From: Bacteroides sp. M10
Lineage (GTDB): Bacteria; Bacteroidota; Bacteroidia; Bacteroidales; Bacteroidaceae
DNA: 64,000 nt
Direction: 5' to 3'
NCBI RefSeq assembly: GCF_014334015.1
Contig: NZ_CP060488.1
Location: forward strand, 4,174,501 to 4,238,500
Part shown: piece by piece, positions 36,353-44,352 of the stretch
Numbering within the stretch: the stretch's first letter is position 1
Layout of the letters: the number at the start of each line of letters is the position of its first letter
Program-made: the position numbers and the translations under genes
The notes under the pieces: generated by a model
The model's input: only the letters and a program-made list of their open reading frames with translations
Told to the model about the DNA's origin: nothing
Databases searched by the model: none

Positions 36353-38056
36353 ATGAAATATTTAATAAGAATAACATTAGGTTTACTCATTTACATGGTT
36401 GCCGTGGCATCCTGTAAAGATGATGACGATAGTGGTATTGCTGGTTTCGCAATAGATAAGGAAGATATAATGATAGGTGCCGACGGCGGCACAGATGTAG
36501 TGAATGTTTCTTCGGGCGGTGAATGGGCGGCAAGTTCCACAGAACCATGGGTCAATATCTCTCCTGCCAATGGTAGCGGCGTAACCGAGTGTACGGTTGT
36601 CATCGATTCTACTTTAATCAATGGAATTCGTACGGCAGAAGTTCGGTTTACTCCCCGTGGACAAGCTCCGTGCGTCATGACAGTGCATCAGACTGGATAT
36701 GGTAAAATGATCTATATTGAAAAACCGGATATTGAAATAGAGTCTTCCGCCAAATATGAAGAGCGTCATTTTGAAGCTACTGTGACGACAAACGTGGCTT
36801 TTAAAATGGAAGTGGAATATACCGATCCGGAAAACAAGGATTGGATTATTTTACCTAATAAGACTTTTGTTGATTTGGATAGAGGCTCTCGTCCGCGTAC
36901 CACTAAAATCCATATTGACTGGACTATGAATCCGGACTTTGATGTTCGTGTAGCGAAAATAAATTTCATACCTCAGAGGCCGGAAGATGAATTGGAGCAT
37001 CCGGCAGTGCTTGCCGTTACCCAAAAAGCTGCTCCAAAGATTGAGGATAACCGTTCGGGTGATTCGTTGACATTGCTTACTATCAAAGAACGTATGGAGG
37101 CTAGTAACAATTGGGATCCAAGTGAAAATATGAGAAACTGGCCAGATGTCGTGTTGTGGGAAGAGGGAGATAAAGGGATTCCCGATAAACGTGCTATTGG
37201 ACGTATACGTTCTGTTTCCTTCACAATGTTTGATACCAAAGAGTCAATTCCGCAGGAAGTTCACTATTTGACTTTCGTTGAGACTCTAAATTTCTTTAGT
37301 AATACTAATACGGCAACTAAAAATATCATTTTGGAAAATGATGTATGCAGTTTGAAGTATTTGAAAAATTTGAAAATTAGTGCTTATGGATTGACTGGAA
37401 TAACAGAGGATCTTGTTAAATTAGGTGATCAATTGGAGACTTTGGATATTAGTAGTAATAATTTTGCTTCTATACCTTCTGTTCTGACAAAAGAGAACTT
37501 CAAGAAGCTAAAATCATTGGATCTTAGGACTAATCGAAGAATGACACTCAACGATCTTAGGCTGGCGGATAATAAGGTTCAATATCCTGATGGTATCGGG
37601 CTGTTTTTCAATACAAAGGTGGATAATTCACTCCGAAGATTGTTATTATGGGATACGTTGGAAGAATTACGTCTCTCCTATAATTATATGGAAGGTGAAT
37701 TACCTGATTTTGAGATTGGAAAAGAGGGTGTGACTGGTTATACGCAAGAGGATGTTAATGCCTTTGGTGGTGACACGATTCAATATTTGGTAACAGAACG
37801 TCCTGATATACCTAAGATACTTCCTAAAGCGAGAATGTTGTCTTTGAACCTGAACTTTTTTACTGGAAATCTGCCTGATTGGATATTATATCATCCGCAT
37901 TTGGTAGAATGGAGTCCTGGAGTCTTAATTTTTAATCAGGAAGCAGGTGTAGATACAGAAGGAAAGAAAGCAAGGTTTGATAACGAACCGACTACTTTAG
38001 AGTATTATTATAAAGCCTTCCCTAAATTCAGGGACAAATATGAATTCAAAGAATAA
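36353..38056 (+). CDS. BACON-domain leucine-rich-repeat lipoprotein
   Basis: This 567-residue lipoprotein (lipobox VASC, followed by KDDDDSG) has a BACON-like domain at about 30-115 (ADGGTDVVNVSSGGEWAASSTEPWVNISPANGSG), a second sandwich (about 116-220) and a degenerate LRR region from about 275 to 540 (LKYLKNLKISAYGLTGI, LETLDISSNNFASIP, LEELRLSYNYMEGELPDF). It ends 3 nt before the protease gene, the tightest spacing in the operon, so the two are probably translated in similar amounts. It most likely binds protein at the cell surface together with the larger LRR protein encoded upstream. Confidence 0.78.
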   Translation: MKYLIRITLGLLIYMVAVASCKDDDDSGIAGFAIDKEDIMIGADGGTDVVNVSSGGEWAASSTEPWVNISPANGSGVTECTVVIDSTLINGIRTAEVRFTPRGQAPCVMTVHQTGYGKMIYIEKPDIEIESSAKYEERHFEATVTTNVAFKMEVEYTDPENKDWIILPNKTFVDLDRGSRPRTTKIHIDWTMNPDFDVRVAKINFIPQRPEDELEHPAVLAVTQKAAPKIEDNRSGDSLTLLTIKERMEASNNWDPSENMRNWPDVVLWEEGDKGIPDKRAIGRIRSVSFTMFDTKESIPQEVHYLTFVETLNFFSNTNTATKNIILENDVCSLKYLKNLKISAYGLTGITEDLVKLGDQLETLDISSNNFASIPSVLTKENFKKLKSLDLRTNRRMTLNDLRLADNKVQYPDGIGLFFNTKVDNSLRRLLLWDTLEELRLSYNYMEGELPDFEIGKEGVTGYTQEDVNAFGGDTIQYLVTERPDIPKILPKARMLSLNLNFFTGNLPDWILYHPHLVEWSPGVLIFNQEAGVDTEGKKARFDNEPTTLEYYYKAFPKFRDKYEFKE

Positions 38057-38059
38057 AAT

Positions 38060-40114
38060 ATGAAAAAAATATATATATGCATATTGATGTTCTCCTTGTT
38101 GGTAGGAGCTTGCAGTGATAGTGATTTGGCTGATGAATCTCCGGTAACTCCTGATATTCCCGGTACAATGATACCAGACGGAGCTGCTGACGGTGAATTA
38201 TTAATTAAGTTCGTCCCGGAAATGAGCGAAATACTTGATCGGACATTTCAGACACGTGCGATAGGTGGTTTAACACGGTCCGGTATTCCGTCAACTGACG
38301 AGGTGCTTTCTATTTTGGGGGCATATGAATTTGAACGCGTCTTTCCGTTGGATACACGTACCGAAGAACAGACTCGTGCGGCAGGGATGCACCTTTGGTA
38401 CCTTGTGCGCTTCGATAAAGATACAGACCTGAAAGAAGCGATGGGGAGACTTTCTAAACTGGGTGAAATTTCTAAGCTCCAGTGCAATCCGACTATTCAA
38501 CGAGCTTATGATTCCAAAAAGAAACCGGTAGTATTAAGCGAAACTGCTCTGTATAAGAAGAACACTCGTGCCATTGCGGATAACAAGTTTCCGTTCAATG
38601 ATGAGTTATTGTCACATCAATGGGGGTATATCAATCAGGGAAATTATACATTTGCTACGGAAGATGCTCCTGCTATTGTAGGTGCTGATGTCAATTGTGC
38701 GGAAGCATGGAAGCTGTGCACTGGTGATCCTGAAATCATTGTTGCTGTGTTGGACGAAGGTGTCATGTGGAATCATCCTGATTTGGAGAATAATATGTGG
38801 GTGAATGAATGTGAAGAGTTGGGTTCCGATAAAGATGCTGATAGCAATGGATACAAAGGAGACAGGTATGGCTATAATTTTGTGAAAAATACCGGAATTA
38901 TTTCTTGGCATTCTGCTGATGATAGCGGACACGGTACGCATGTAGCTGGTACAATCGCTGCTGTTAATAATAACCACATAGGAGTGAGCAGTATTGCTGG
39001 AGGAAATGGTGCTAAACGGGGCGTGCGGATTATGACTTGCCAAGTTTTTGAAGGCAATGAAGGAGTAACAATGGCAGCTGAAGCAAAAGCGATAAAGTAT
39101 GCTGCCGATAATGGTGCTGTCATACTTCAATGTAGTTGGGGATACAATTCGGCTTACGCCAGTCCTATGCTATATATACCGGGTCCGGCTAGTGACAAAG
39201 AATGGGAAGAACTTTATCCGCTTGAAAAAGATGCTTTGGATTATTTCATTCATAATGCCGGTTCTCCCAATGGAGTGATTGAAGGTGGATTAGCTATTTT
39301 TGCTTCTGGCAATGAATATTCAGCTATGTCTTCTTATCCGGGAGCTTATGAAGGTTGTATTTCGGTTGGTTCACTTGCAGCCGATTATACTCCGTCATCC
39401 TTTACTAACTATGGAACGGAAGTAGATTTCTGTGCTCCCGGTGGTGACAGTGATTACTATGGTGTCTGTGGTGAAAATCAAAATAACGAAGATGTTTCTA
39501 TTGATCAAGGAATGATTCTTTCAACGCTAGTGGTTAATGCCCAACCTGCATATGGTTATAATGAAGGGACTTCTATGGCATGCCCGCATGTATCTGGTGT
39601 AGCAGCGTTAGGATTATCGTATGCAGTACAGCAGCGTAGGCATTTTAAGGCACAGGAATTTCTTAATTTGATGAAATCGACAGCCAGAGAAGTTGATAGT
39701 TATTATAAGGGTGATAAAGTATATAATTATCTGCATACTTCTATGGGGTGGACGACTACTAAAATGCCCCTTTCTTCTTATCGTGGAAAAATGGGTAAAT
39801 TGATTGATGCTGGCGCGCTGTTAAATGCTATTGCAGGAAGCGGATCAGATATGAAGGTACCTAATTTGTATGTAGGTGTCGATAAAAATGTAGTAATAGA
39901 TTTTGCACGTTATTTCCAAAACGGGGAAGCACTGACTTATGAGTGTACAGTAAATGATACGTCAAAAGCTCAAGCTGTATTGCAAGGTACTCGTTTGACT
40001 GTGAAAGGTTTGGTTACAGGTATAACAACTGCTGTTGTAAAGACTAGCGATGGAAAAACACAGACCTTTACCATTACTGTGCGTAATAATGCGAATGATA
40101 CCGGATGGATGTAG
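38060..40114 (+). CDS. Subtilisin-family (S8) serine protease, lipoprotein
   Basis: The 684-residue protein has a lipobox (VGAC, Cys18) followed by SDSDLADE, so it is probably lipid-anchored at the surface. A fervidolysin-like propeptide (about 40-150, GELLIKFVPEMSEILD) precedes the catalytic domain (about 205-535). The triad is clear: Asp232 in AVLDEGV, His291 in SGHGTHVAG, Ser505 in GTSMACPHVSG, with the oxyanion Asn418 in ASGNE. A small C-terminal Ig-like domain (about 610-684) follows. Three TRA tripeptides lie in the propeptide region (residues 65-67, 105-107, 169-171), possible processing sites. As the only enzyme of the operon, it would cleave protein for uptake or process the neighbouring lipoproteins. 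Confidence 0.93.
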   Translation: MKKIYICILMFSLLVGACSDSDLADESPVTPDIPGTMIPDGAADGELLIKFVPEMSEILDRTFQTRAIGGLTRSGIPSTDEVLSILGAYEFERVFPLDTRTEEQTRAAGMHLWYLVRFDKDTDLKEAMGRLSKLGEISKLQCNPTIQRAYDSKKKPVVLSETALYKKNTRAIADNKFPFNDELLSHQWGYINQGNYTFATEDAPAIVGADVNCAEAWKLCTGDPEIIVAVLDEGVMWNHPDLENNMWVNECEELGSDKDADSNGYKGDRYGYNFVKNTGIISWHSADDSGHGTHVAGTIAAVNNNHIGVSSIAGGNGAKRGVRIMTCQVFEGNEGVTMAAEAKAIKYAADNGAVILQCSWGYNSAYASPMLYIPGPASDKEWEELYPLEKDALDYFIHNAGSPNGVIEGGLAIFASGNEYSAMSSYPGAYEGCISVGSLAADYTPSSFTNYGTEVDFCAPGGDSDYYGVCGENQNNEDVSIDQGMILSTLVVNAQPAYGYNEGTSMACPHVSGVAALGLSYAVQQRRHFKAQEFLNLMKSTAREVDSYYKGDKVYNYLHTSMGWTTTKMPLSSYRGKMGKLIDAGALLNAIAGSGSDMKVPNLYVGVDKNVVIDFARYFQNGEALTYECTVNDTSKAQAVLQGTRLTVKGLVTGITTAVVKTSDGKTQTFTITVRNNANDTGWM

Positions 40115-40132
40115 TAACTTTTTGTCAGACTC

Positions 40133-40945
40133 ATGAAGAATAAACAACGCATATATTATCTGTTTTACTTAATGGTGGCTTTATTCCCTGTAAATTATCT
40201 TACTACTGTACAAGGGCAAGGCTTCCATTATGCGGCGGACTCATTAGTTAATCCTCTGCTGTTGAAAGAAGGAGGGTTGGTACTGTGTTTCGATTCCTTG
40301 AATATGCATATGGGTAAGCTTTATGATAACGATGCCCCCCGTACATACACATTTAGATATTGTAATGTGAGCAGTAGGGATGTATGGATTACCAAGATAT
40401 CCACTTCATGTGGATGTACAACAGCCAGTTTTGCTTCGGAGGTTATAGCTCCAGGAGCGGAAGGTACGGTAGCATTAGTGTATAATTCTAAGAATCGTAT
40501 AGGCACAGTAGAAACTCATGCATTTGTGTATACGACTGTCTCAACGAAGTATCCCGTAGCACGTCTTACATTGACAGGGGAAGTTGTTTGTTCTGATAAA
40601 TGGGATTATCTTCCTTATGGTATGGGCGTTTTGCGGATAAAACGTAAGCAAGTTGTTTTTTCTGAAGTTACGTCTTCCATTCGACCGTCGGAGCGCATCT
40701 TGTGTGCTAATACTGGTGAGAAGTTTTTAAAACTTTCTGCACAGATGCTTCCGCCGTACGCTAGATTTCACTCCGAACCGGATGTCATACCACCGGGACA
40801 GGAAGGGGACTTGGTTATAACAGTGGATGGAAGTAAGCTCCCTGAAAAGACTAAAGACAAGTTGCAGTTTACCTTTATTATAGAAGGTCTAGATGCATCA
40901 TTATCCGATCGGTTGGTTAATGTGATTATCAACCGTATTCAATAA
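40133..40945 (+). CDS. DUF1573 domain protein, exported
   Basis: The 270-residue protein has a signal peptide (about 1-29, ending TTVQGQG). The DUF1573 pattern is clear in the middle: YTFRYCNVSSRDVWITKISTSCGCTTASFASEVIAPGAEGTVALVYN, including the conserved SCGCT and the PG turn of an Ig/ASH-like sandwich. A second similar sandwich follows (about 185-270, PPGQEGDLVITVDGS). DUF1573 proteins are common exported proteins in Bacteroidota with no fixed biochemical role. It lies 18 nt after the protease gene in the same operon. Confidence 0.82.
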   Translation: MKNKQRIYYLFYLMVALFPVNYLTTVQGQGFHYAADSLVNPLLLKEGGLVLCFDSLNMHMGKLYDNDAPRTYTFRYCNVSSRDVWITKISTSCGCTTASFASEVIAPGAEGTVALVYNSKNRIGTVETHAFVYTTVSTKYPVARLTLTGEVVCSDKWDYLPYGMGVLRIKRKQVVFSEVTSSIRPSERILCANTGEKFLKLSAQMLPPYARFHSEPDVIPPGQEGDLVITVDGSKLPEKTKDKLQFTFIIEGLDASLSDRLVNVIINRIQ

Positions 40946-40982
40946 TAATTTTGACTTTAAATAATGTATAAAAAACTATAGT

Positions 40983-41462
40983 ATGAGAATTCTTTTCAGA
41001 ATAATGACATTGTCTATATTGCTGTTTAGCTTTATAGCTTGTGAAGATGAGGAAGAGGCGAAAGAGAAATCTTTAGAGGTAACACCTGTTAATTTAAATG
41101 GTACATGGCAATTGGCAGAGTGGAACGGACAGCCGCTAACGGAGGGAACTTATTGTTATATCACTTTTGCCCGCAAAGACAAAACTTTTAAGATGTATCA
41201 AAAGTTCGACAGTATGTATGCCCGATATCTAACAGGATCATTTGATATAGAAAAAGATGATTATCTGGGATATATTATCAACGGGAAATACGATTATAGT
41301 TTGGGAGGACGTTGGAACAATTCATATATTGTTACGGAACTTTTGCCTTCGGGTTCTATGATTTGGACTGTGAAGGGTGACGTAGAAGACATATCCAAAT
41401 ACATTCGATGTAATGAAGTTCCTTCCGCTGTTAGGAAAGAAGTACAAATAGATGAAAATTAG
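40983..41462 (+). CDS. Small lipoprotein, lipocalin-like
   Basis: This 159-residue lipoprotein has the lipobox FIAC followed by EDEEEAKEKS. The body begins LNGTWQLAEWNGQPLTEGTYCYITFARKDKTFKMYQ, the LxGxWxL start and beta-strand series seen in lipocalin-like Bacteroides proteins. No enzyme motif is visible. It is the last gene of the operon, 37 nt after the DUF1573 gene and directly before a strong terminator. A role in binding a small hydrophobic ligand or stabilising the surface complex is only a guess. Confidence 0.6.
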   Translation: MRILFRIMTLSILLFSFIACEDEEEAKEKSLEVTPVNLNGTWQLAEWNGQPLTEGTYCYITFARKDKTFKMYQKFDSMYARYLTGSFDIEKDDYLGYIINGKYDYSLGGRWNNSYIVTELLPSGSMIWTVKGDVEDISKYIRCNEVPSAVRKEVQIDEN

Positions 41463-41480
41463 ATAGTTTCAATTTATATG

Positions 41481-41525
41481 AAAAGTTTGGATATAAGATT
41501 AAAACCGAATATTCAAACTTTTTTT
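41481..41525 (+). terminator. Intrinsic terminator of the protease-LRR operon
   Basis: Arms at 41481-41494 (AAAAGTTTGGATAT) and 41509-41522 pair over 14 bp with one wobble pair; a run of T residues closes the structure. It lies 19 nt after the last stop codon and before the perR promoter. Confidence 0.8.
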
Positions 41526-41535
41526 ATGTGATTTA

Positions 41536-41566
41536 TTTGATAATTCCAAATAACTCGTTATCTTTG
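41536..41566 (+). promoter_or_regulatory. perR-rubrerythrin promoter
   Basis: TTTG at 41536-41539 and TATCTTTG at 41559-41566 are 19 nt apart, matching the Bacteroides consensus. Transcription would begin near 41573, so the PerR-box-like sequence at 41575-41589 would overlap the start site. Confidence 0.7.
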
Positions 41567-41574
41567 CATTAGAT

Positions 41575-41589
41575 TTATAATTGTAATGA
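41575..41589 (+). promoter_or_regulatory. Candidate PerR operator
   Basis: TTATAATTGTAATGA resembles the 7-1-7 PerR/Fur box TTATAATnATTATAA: the left half is perfect, the right half matches at 4 of 7 positions. Its place just after the -7 box would let a bound regulator block transcription. Supported by position and the regulator type only. Confidence 0.4.
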
Positions 41590-41617
41590 ATACAACTTTG
41601 AAAAGAAGGAAGAGATA

Positions 41618-42046
41618 ATGAAACCATATGAACGATTATTAGAACATAACATCAAGCCATCCATGCAGCGTATCGCTATCATGGAATATCTGATGGACAA
41701 TCCGATTCATCCATCGGCTGATGATATCTATACTGCATTGTCTCCTTCAATGCCGACACTTTCAAAGACTACGGTTTATAATACTCTGAAATTGTTTTCG
41801 GAGCAAGGAGCGGCTTTGATGCTTACGATTGATGAGAAGAATACGAACTTTGATGCTGACACTTCTGTACACTCTCATTTTTTATGCAGGCGTTGTGGAC
41901 ATATTTATGATCTGAAATGTCCGGAAGCTATAAAAAAAGTGGAGAATATAGATATGGATGGTCATCAAGTATCGGAAGTTCATTATTATTATAAAGGTAT
42001 TTGCAAGAATTGCTTAAGTAAAGATAAAGAAACACGTATTGACTAA
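41618..42046 (+). CDS. perR: PerR-type peroxide-sensing regulator, Fur family
   Basis: This 142-residue Fur-family protein has a winged helix (about 14-75, PTLSKTTVYNTLKLF) and two structural zinc motifs, Cys90-x2-Cys93 and Cys129-x2-Cys132. All five residues that bind the regulatory metal in Bacillus subtilis PerR have counterparts: His31 (HPSADDIY), Asp79 (NFDAD), His85, His87 (VHSHFLC) and Asp98 (IYDLK). PerR with Fe(II) is oxidised at its histidines by hydrogen peroxide and leaves the DNA. The next gene is rubrerythrin, a peroxide reductase, 22 nt downstream, which fits this role. The gene symbol rests on these residues and on context. Confidence 0.85.
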   Translation: MKPYERLLEHNIKPSMQRIAIMEYLMDNPIHPSADDIYTALSPSMPTLSKTTVYNTLKLFSEQGAALMLTIDEKNTNFDADTSVHSHFLCRRCGHIYDLKCPEAIKKVENIDMDGHQVSEVHYYYKGICKNCLSKDKETRID

Positions 42047-42068
42047 TTAATTTAAAATTGAGAAGAAA

Positions 42069-42629
42069 ATGAAAAAATTTAGATGTACTGTATGCGGTTA
42101 CGTTCATGAAGGTGACGCAGCTCCTGAAAAATGTCCTTTGTGTAAAGCTCCTGCCAGCAAATTCGTAGAAGTGGTTGAGGTAGAAGGTGGCGCATTGTCT
42201 TTTGCTGACGAACACGTTATTGGTGTGGCAAAAGGTTGTGACGAAGAAATGATTAAGGACCTGAACAATCACTTCATGGGAGAATGTACTGAAGTTGGTA
42301 TGTATTTGGCTATGAGCCGTCAGGCAGACCGTGAAGGCTATCCTGAAGTAGCTGAAGCTTTCAAACGTTATGCTTGGGAAGAAGCTGAACATGCTGCTAA
42401 GTTTGCAGAATTGTTGGGCGACTGCGTATGGGATACTAAAACGAACCTGCAGAAACGTAAAGATGCTGAACAAGGTGCATGCGAAGATAAAAAACGTATC
42501 GCAACTCGTGCTAAAGCTCTGAATCTGGATGCTATCCATGACACTGTACACGAAATGTGCAAAGACGAAGCTCGTCACGGTAAAGGTTTTGAAGGATTGT
42601 ACAACCGTTATTTCGGTGATAAGAAATAA
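42069..42629 (+). CDS. rbr: Reverse rubrerythrin (NADH peroxidase type)
   Basis: The 186-residue protein begins with a rubredoxin-like iron site (Cys6-x2-Cys9 and Cys22-x2-Cys25; [25 protein letters not shown]) and continues with a four-helix diiron domain, where ExxH pairs are seen (EEAEHAAKF near residue 105, DEARHGKGF near 170). The rubredoxin domain at the N-terminus marks the reverse rubrerythrin arrangement. It reduces hydrogen peroxide to water in the cytoplasm of anaerobes. It is probably co-transcribed with perR and ends 20 nt before a terminator. Confidence 0.93.
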   Translation: MKKFRCTVCGYVHEGDAAPEKCPLCKAPASKFVEVVEVEGGALSFADEHVIGVAKGCDEEMIKDLNNHFMGECTEVGMYLAMSRQADREGYPEVAEAFKRYAWEEAEHAAKFAELLGDCVWDTKTNLQKRKDAEQGACEDKKRIATRAKALNLDAIHDTVHEMCKDEARHGKGFEGLYNRYFGDKK

Positions 42630-42648
42630 TTAAGCCTAATAAACTCTT

Positions 42649-42686
42649 AAAAGGTCTGTATTCTGCAATGAGTACAGACCTTTTTT
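42649..42686 (+). terminator. Intrinsic terminator after rubrerythrin
   Basis: Arms 42649-42660 (AAAAGGTCTGTA) and 42673-42684 pair perfectly over 12 bp, with a 12-nt loop and a T run at 42681-42686. It isolates perR-rbr from the nitroreductase gene. Confidence 0.85.
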
Positions 42687-42723
42687 ATTTATATTTGCCT
42701 ATCAACTTTTAAATACCACAATT

Positions 42724-43359
42724 ATGAGAAAAGTACAACTATTGTTAGTTTGTTTAATGCTTTCGGTGGCTGCTTTTGCTGCTGATAAAGTGATTAAATT
42801 GCCGAAGCCTAATTTAAACCGTACCGGTACGGTGATGAAGGCATTGTCTGAACGACATTCAACTCGCGAGTATGCTTCTAAATCATTGAGTCTGTCGGAT
42901 CTGTCTGATTTGTTATGGGCTGCTAATGGGATAAACCGTAAGGAATCCGGAATGAGAACAGCTCCGTCGGCGTTGAATAAGCAGGATGTGGATGTATATG
43001 TAGTATTACCTGAAGGAAGTTATCTGTATGATGCTAAAAATCATCAGTTGACTCTGGTTGCTGAAGGAGATCATCGTGGAGCAGTAGCCGGTGGACAGGC
43101 ATTTGTGAAAACAGCTCCGGTGTCTTTGGTGTTAATCAGTGATCTTTCCAGGTTTGGAGATGCGAAGAGTGCACGCAGCCAGTTGATGGGTGCTATGGAT
43201 TCCGGCATCGTTTCTCAAAATATTTCAATATTCTGTTCCGCTGCTAACATGGCAACAGTGCCACGCGCTTCGATGGACAATGAACAATTGAAGAAAGTTT
43301 TGAAATTGAAAGATAGCCAAATGCCAATGATGAATCATCCTGTGGGATACTTCAAATAA
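42724..43359 (+). CDS. Nitroreductase-family protein, exported
   Basis: The 211-residue protein has a signal peptide (about 1-19, ending AFA) and the nitroreductase/SagB-ThcOx pattern: MKALSERHSTREYASKSLSLSDLSDLLWAANGINR, then RTAPSALNKQDVDVYVV, and GIVSQNISIFCSAANMATVPRASMD. FMN would be bound at the R-S-x-R-x-Y region. An exported location is unusual for an FMN enzyme but common for this subfamily in Bacteroides. The substrate is unknown. A TATATTTG -7 box is at 42690-42697, 27 nt before the start. It is convergent with the thioredoxin genes. Confidence 0.85.
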   Translation: MRKVQLLLVCLMLSVAAFAADKVIKLPKPNLNRTGTVMKALSERHSTREYASKSLSLSDLSDLLWAANGINRKESGMRTAPSALNKQDVDVYVVLPEGSYLYDAKNHQLTLVAEGDHRGAVAGGQAFVKTAPVSLVLISDLSRFGDAKSARSQLMGAMDSGIVSQNISIFCSAANMATVPRASMDNEQLKKVLKLKDSQMPMMNHPVGYFK

Positions 43360-43376
43360 GGATTGGCAAGATATAC

Positions 43377-43417
43377 AAAAGAGTGACGGTATCCCGTAAG
43401 GATACCGTCACTCTTTT
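43377..43417. terminator. Bidirectional terminator between nitroreductase and thioredoxin genes
   Basis: Arms 43377-43394 and 43400-43417 pair perfectly over 18 bp with loop CGTAA; the ends are AAAA and TTTT, so it can act on both strands. A weaker second hairpin (TATAGCGT.../...ACTATA, 43424-43460) follows. Confidence 0.9.
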
Positions 43418-43468
43418 CTTGTTATAGCGTTACTATCCCGACCGGATAGCGTCACTATATTTTCTTCT

Positions 43469-43933
43469 TTACTTTAAGAGAAATTCATCAATCGCTTTTT
43501 TGTAAGTTGCTTTGTCAGCAGCTCCACGGAAAAGCTGTGGATCTCCTTTCATGGGAATGAATACAAACAATGGAATACTTGTTGCATTAAATAAAGCAGC
43601 CAGTTCTTTTTGTTTATCTACATTGACTTTGTAGATGACAATTTTTCCGGCATATTCCTTTGCCAATTCTTTCATGATAGGAGCTGTCTGGCGACATGGT
43701 CCGCACCAATCTGCATATAGGTCGATGATGGCGGGCTTATTACCTTTATAATTCCACTCCTTTGATTTCTCATAATCGAAGACGTCTTTCAGAAACATTT
43801 CTTTGTTCATTACGACGACTTCACTGTTACCTGTTACTTCTTTTTTACCTTGATTAGTTTCCCTACTGTCGTTGAATGCGTATACAATCACGCTTATCAT
43901 GACGAGGGCTACCATTACTAATACTTTCTTCAT
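43469..43933 (-). CDS. Thioredoxin-like protein, exported
   Basis: A 154-residue protein with a hydrophobic N-terminal segment (MKKVLVMVALVMISVIVYAF) that is a signal peptide or anchor. The thioredoxin domain (about 45-154) has the active site ADWCGPCRQ and a cis-proline in SIPLFVF. FLKDVFDYEKSKEWNYKGNKPAIIDLYADWCGPC is typical of periplasmic Bacteroides thioredoxins. It would keep periplasmic thiols reduced. It lies 17 nt after the cytoplasmic thioredoxin gene, with which it forms an operon. Confidence 0.9.
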   Translation of the reverse strand: MKKVLVMVALVMISVIVYAFNDSRETNQGKKEVTGNSEVVVMNKEMFLKDVFDYEKSKEWNYKGNKPAIIDLYADWCGPCRQTAPIMKELAKEYAGKIVIYKVNVDKQKELAALFNATSIPLFVFIPMKGDPQLFRGAADKATYKKAIDEFLLK

Positions 43934-43950
43934 TCGTTATTATTATCTTT

Positions 43951-44250
43951 TTATGTATAATGCTTTTCGATAACCCCTTGCAGTTCGCTACTATGGATTA
44001 CGCCGGAATGTCTCCAGACAGCCTCTCCATTCTTAAACAGTATAAAGGTCGGTACAGCTTGTATGCGATATTTAGTAGCCAGGTCTTCATGCTGGTCAAC
44101 GTCTATCTTTGCAATACGTGCTTTATCTCCCACAATAAGTTTTAGTTCTTCTAAAACCGGTTTCATAGCTTTGCAAGGTCCGCACCATTCTGCAAAGAAA
44201 TCAACTAAAACGGGCACTGGTGACTGTATTAAATCTTCAAATTTTTCCAT
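43951..44250 (-). CDS. trxA: Thioredoxin
   Basis: This 99-residue protein is a single thioredoxin domain with the active site AEWCGPCKAM, cis-proline in AVPTFILFKNGE and no signal peptide, so it is cytoplasmic. It reduces protein disulfides with electrons from thioredoxin reductase. The closeness to an exported thioredoxin, a PerR regulator and rubrerythrin suits a redox-defence neighbourhood. The IS4 element ends about 100 nt upstream and may affect its promoter. Confidence 0.92.
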   Translation of the reverse strand: MEKFEDLIQSPVPVLVDFFAEWCGPCKAMKPVLEELKLIVGDKARIAKIDVDQHEDLATKYRIQAVPTFILFKNGEAVWRHSGVIHSSELQGVIEKHYT

Positions 44251-44341
44251 AATCTTTTCTTTCTTAGAGTTAAAAAGCAGTCTTTGAAAACCGCAAATAA
44301 ATTTTCTATTTTATTATATAACGAGAAAAGACTATTTTTTG

Positions 44342-44352
44342 TTCATGAAATA
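44342..44352. repeat. Target-site duplication, left copy
   Basis: TTCATGAAATA occurs here and again at 45687-45697, flanking the insertion sequence. Eleven base pairs fits the 10-13 bp duplications made by IS4-family elements. The exact edge is uncertain by one base because the duplication and the terminal repeat share an A. Confidence 0.8.

Noticed and set aside
41928..42578. Minus-strand frame of 216 codons
   Set aside because: It lies opposite perR and rubrerythrin, whose family motifs are clear; it is rich in Phe and Ser as expected for an antisense shadow.
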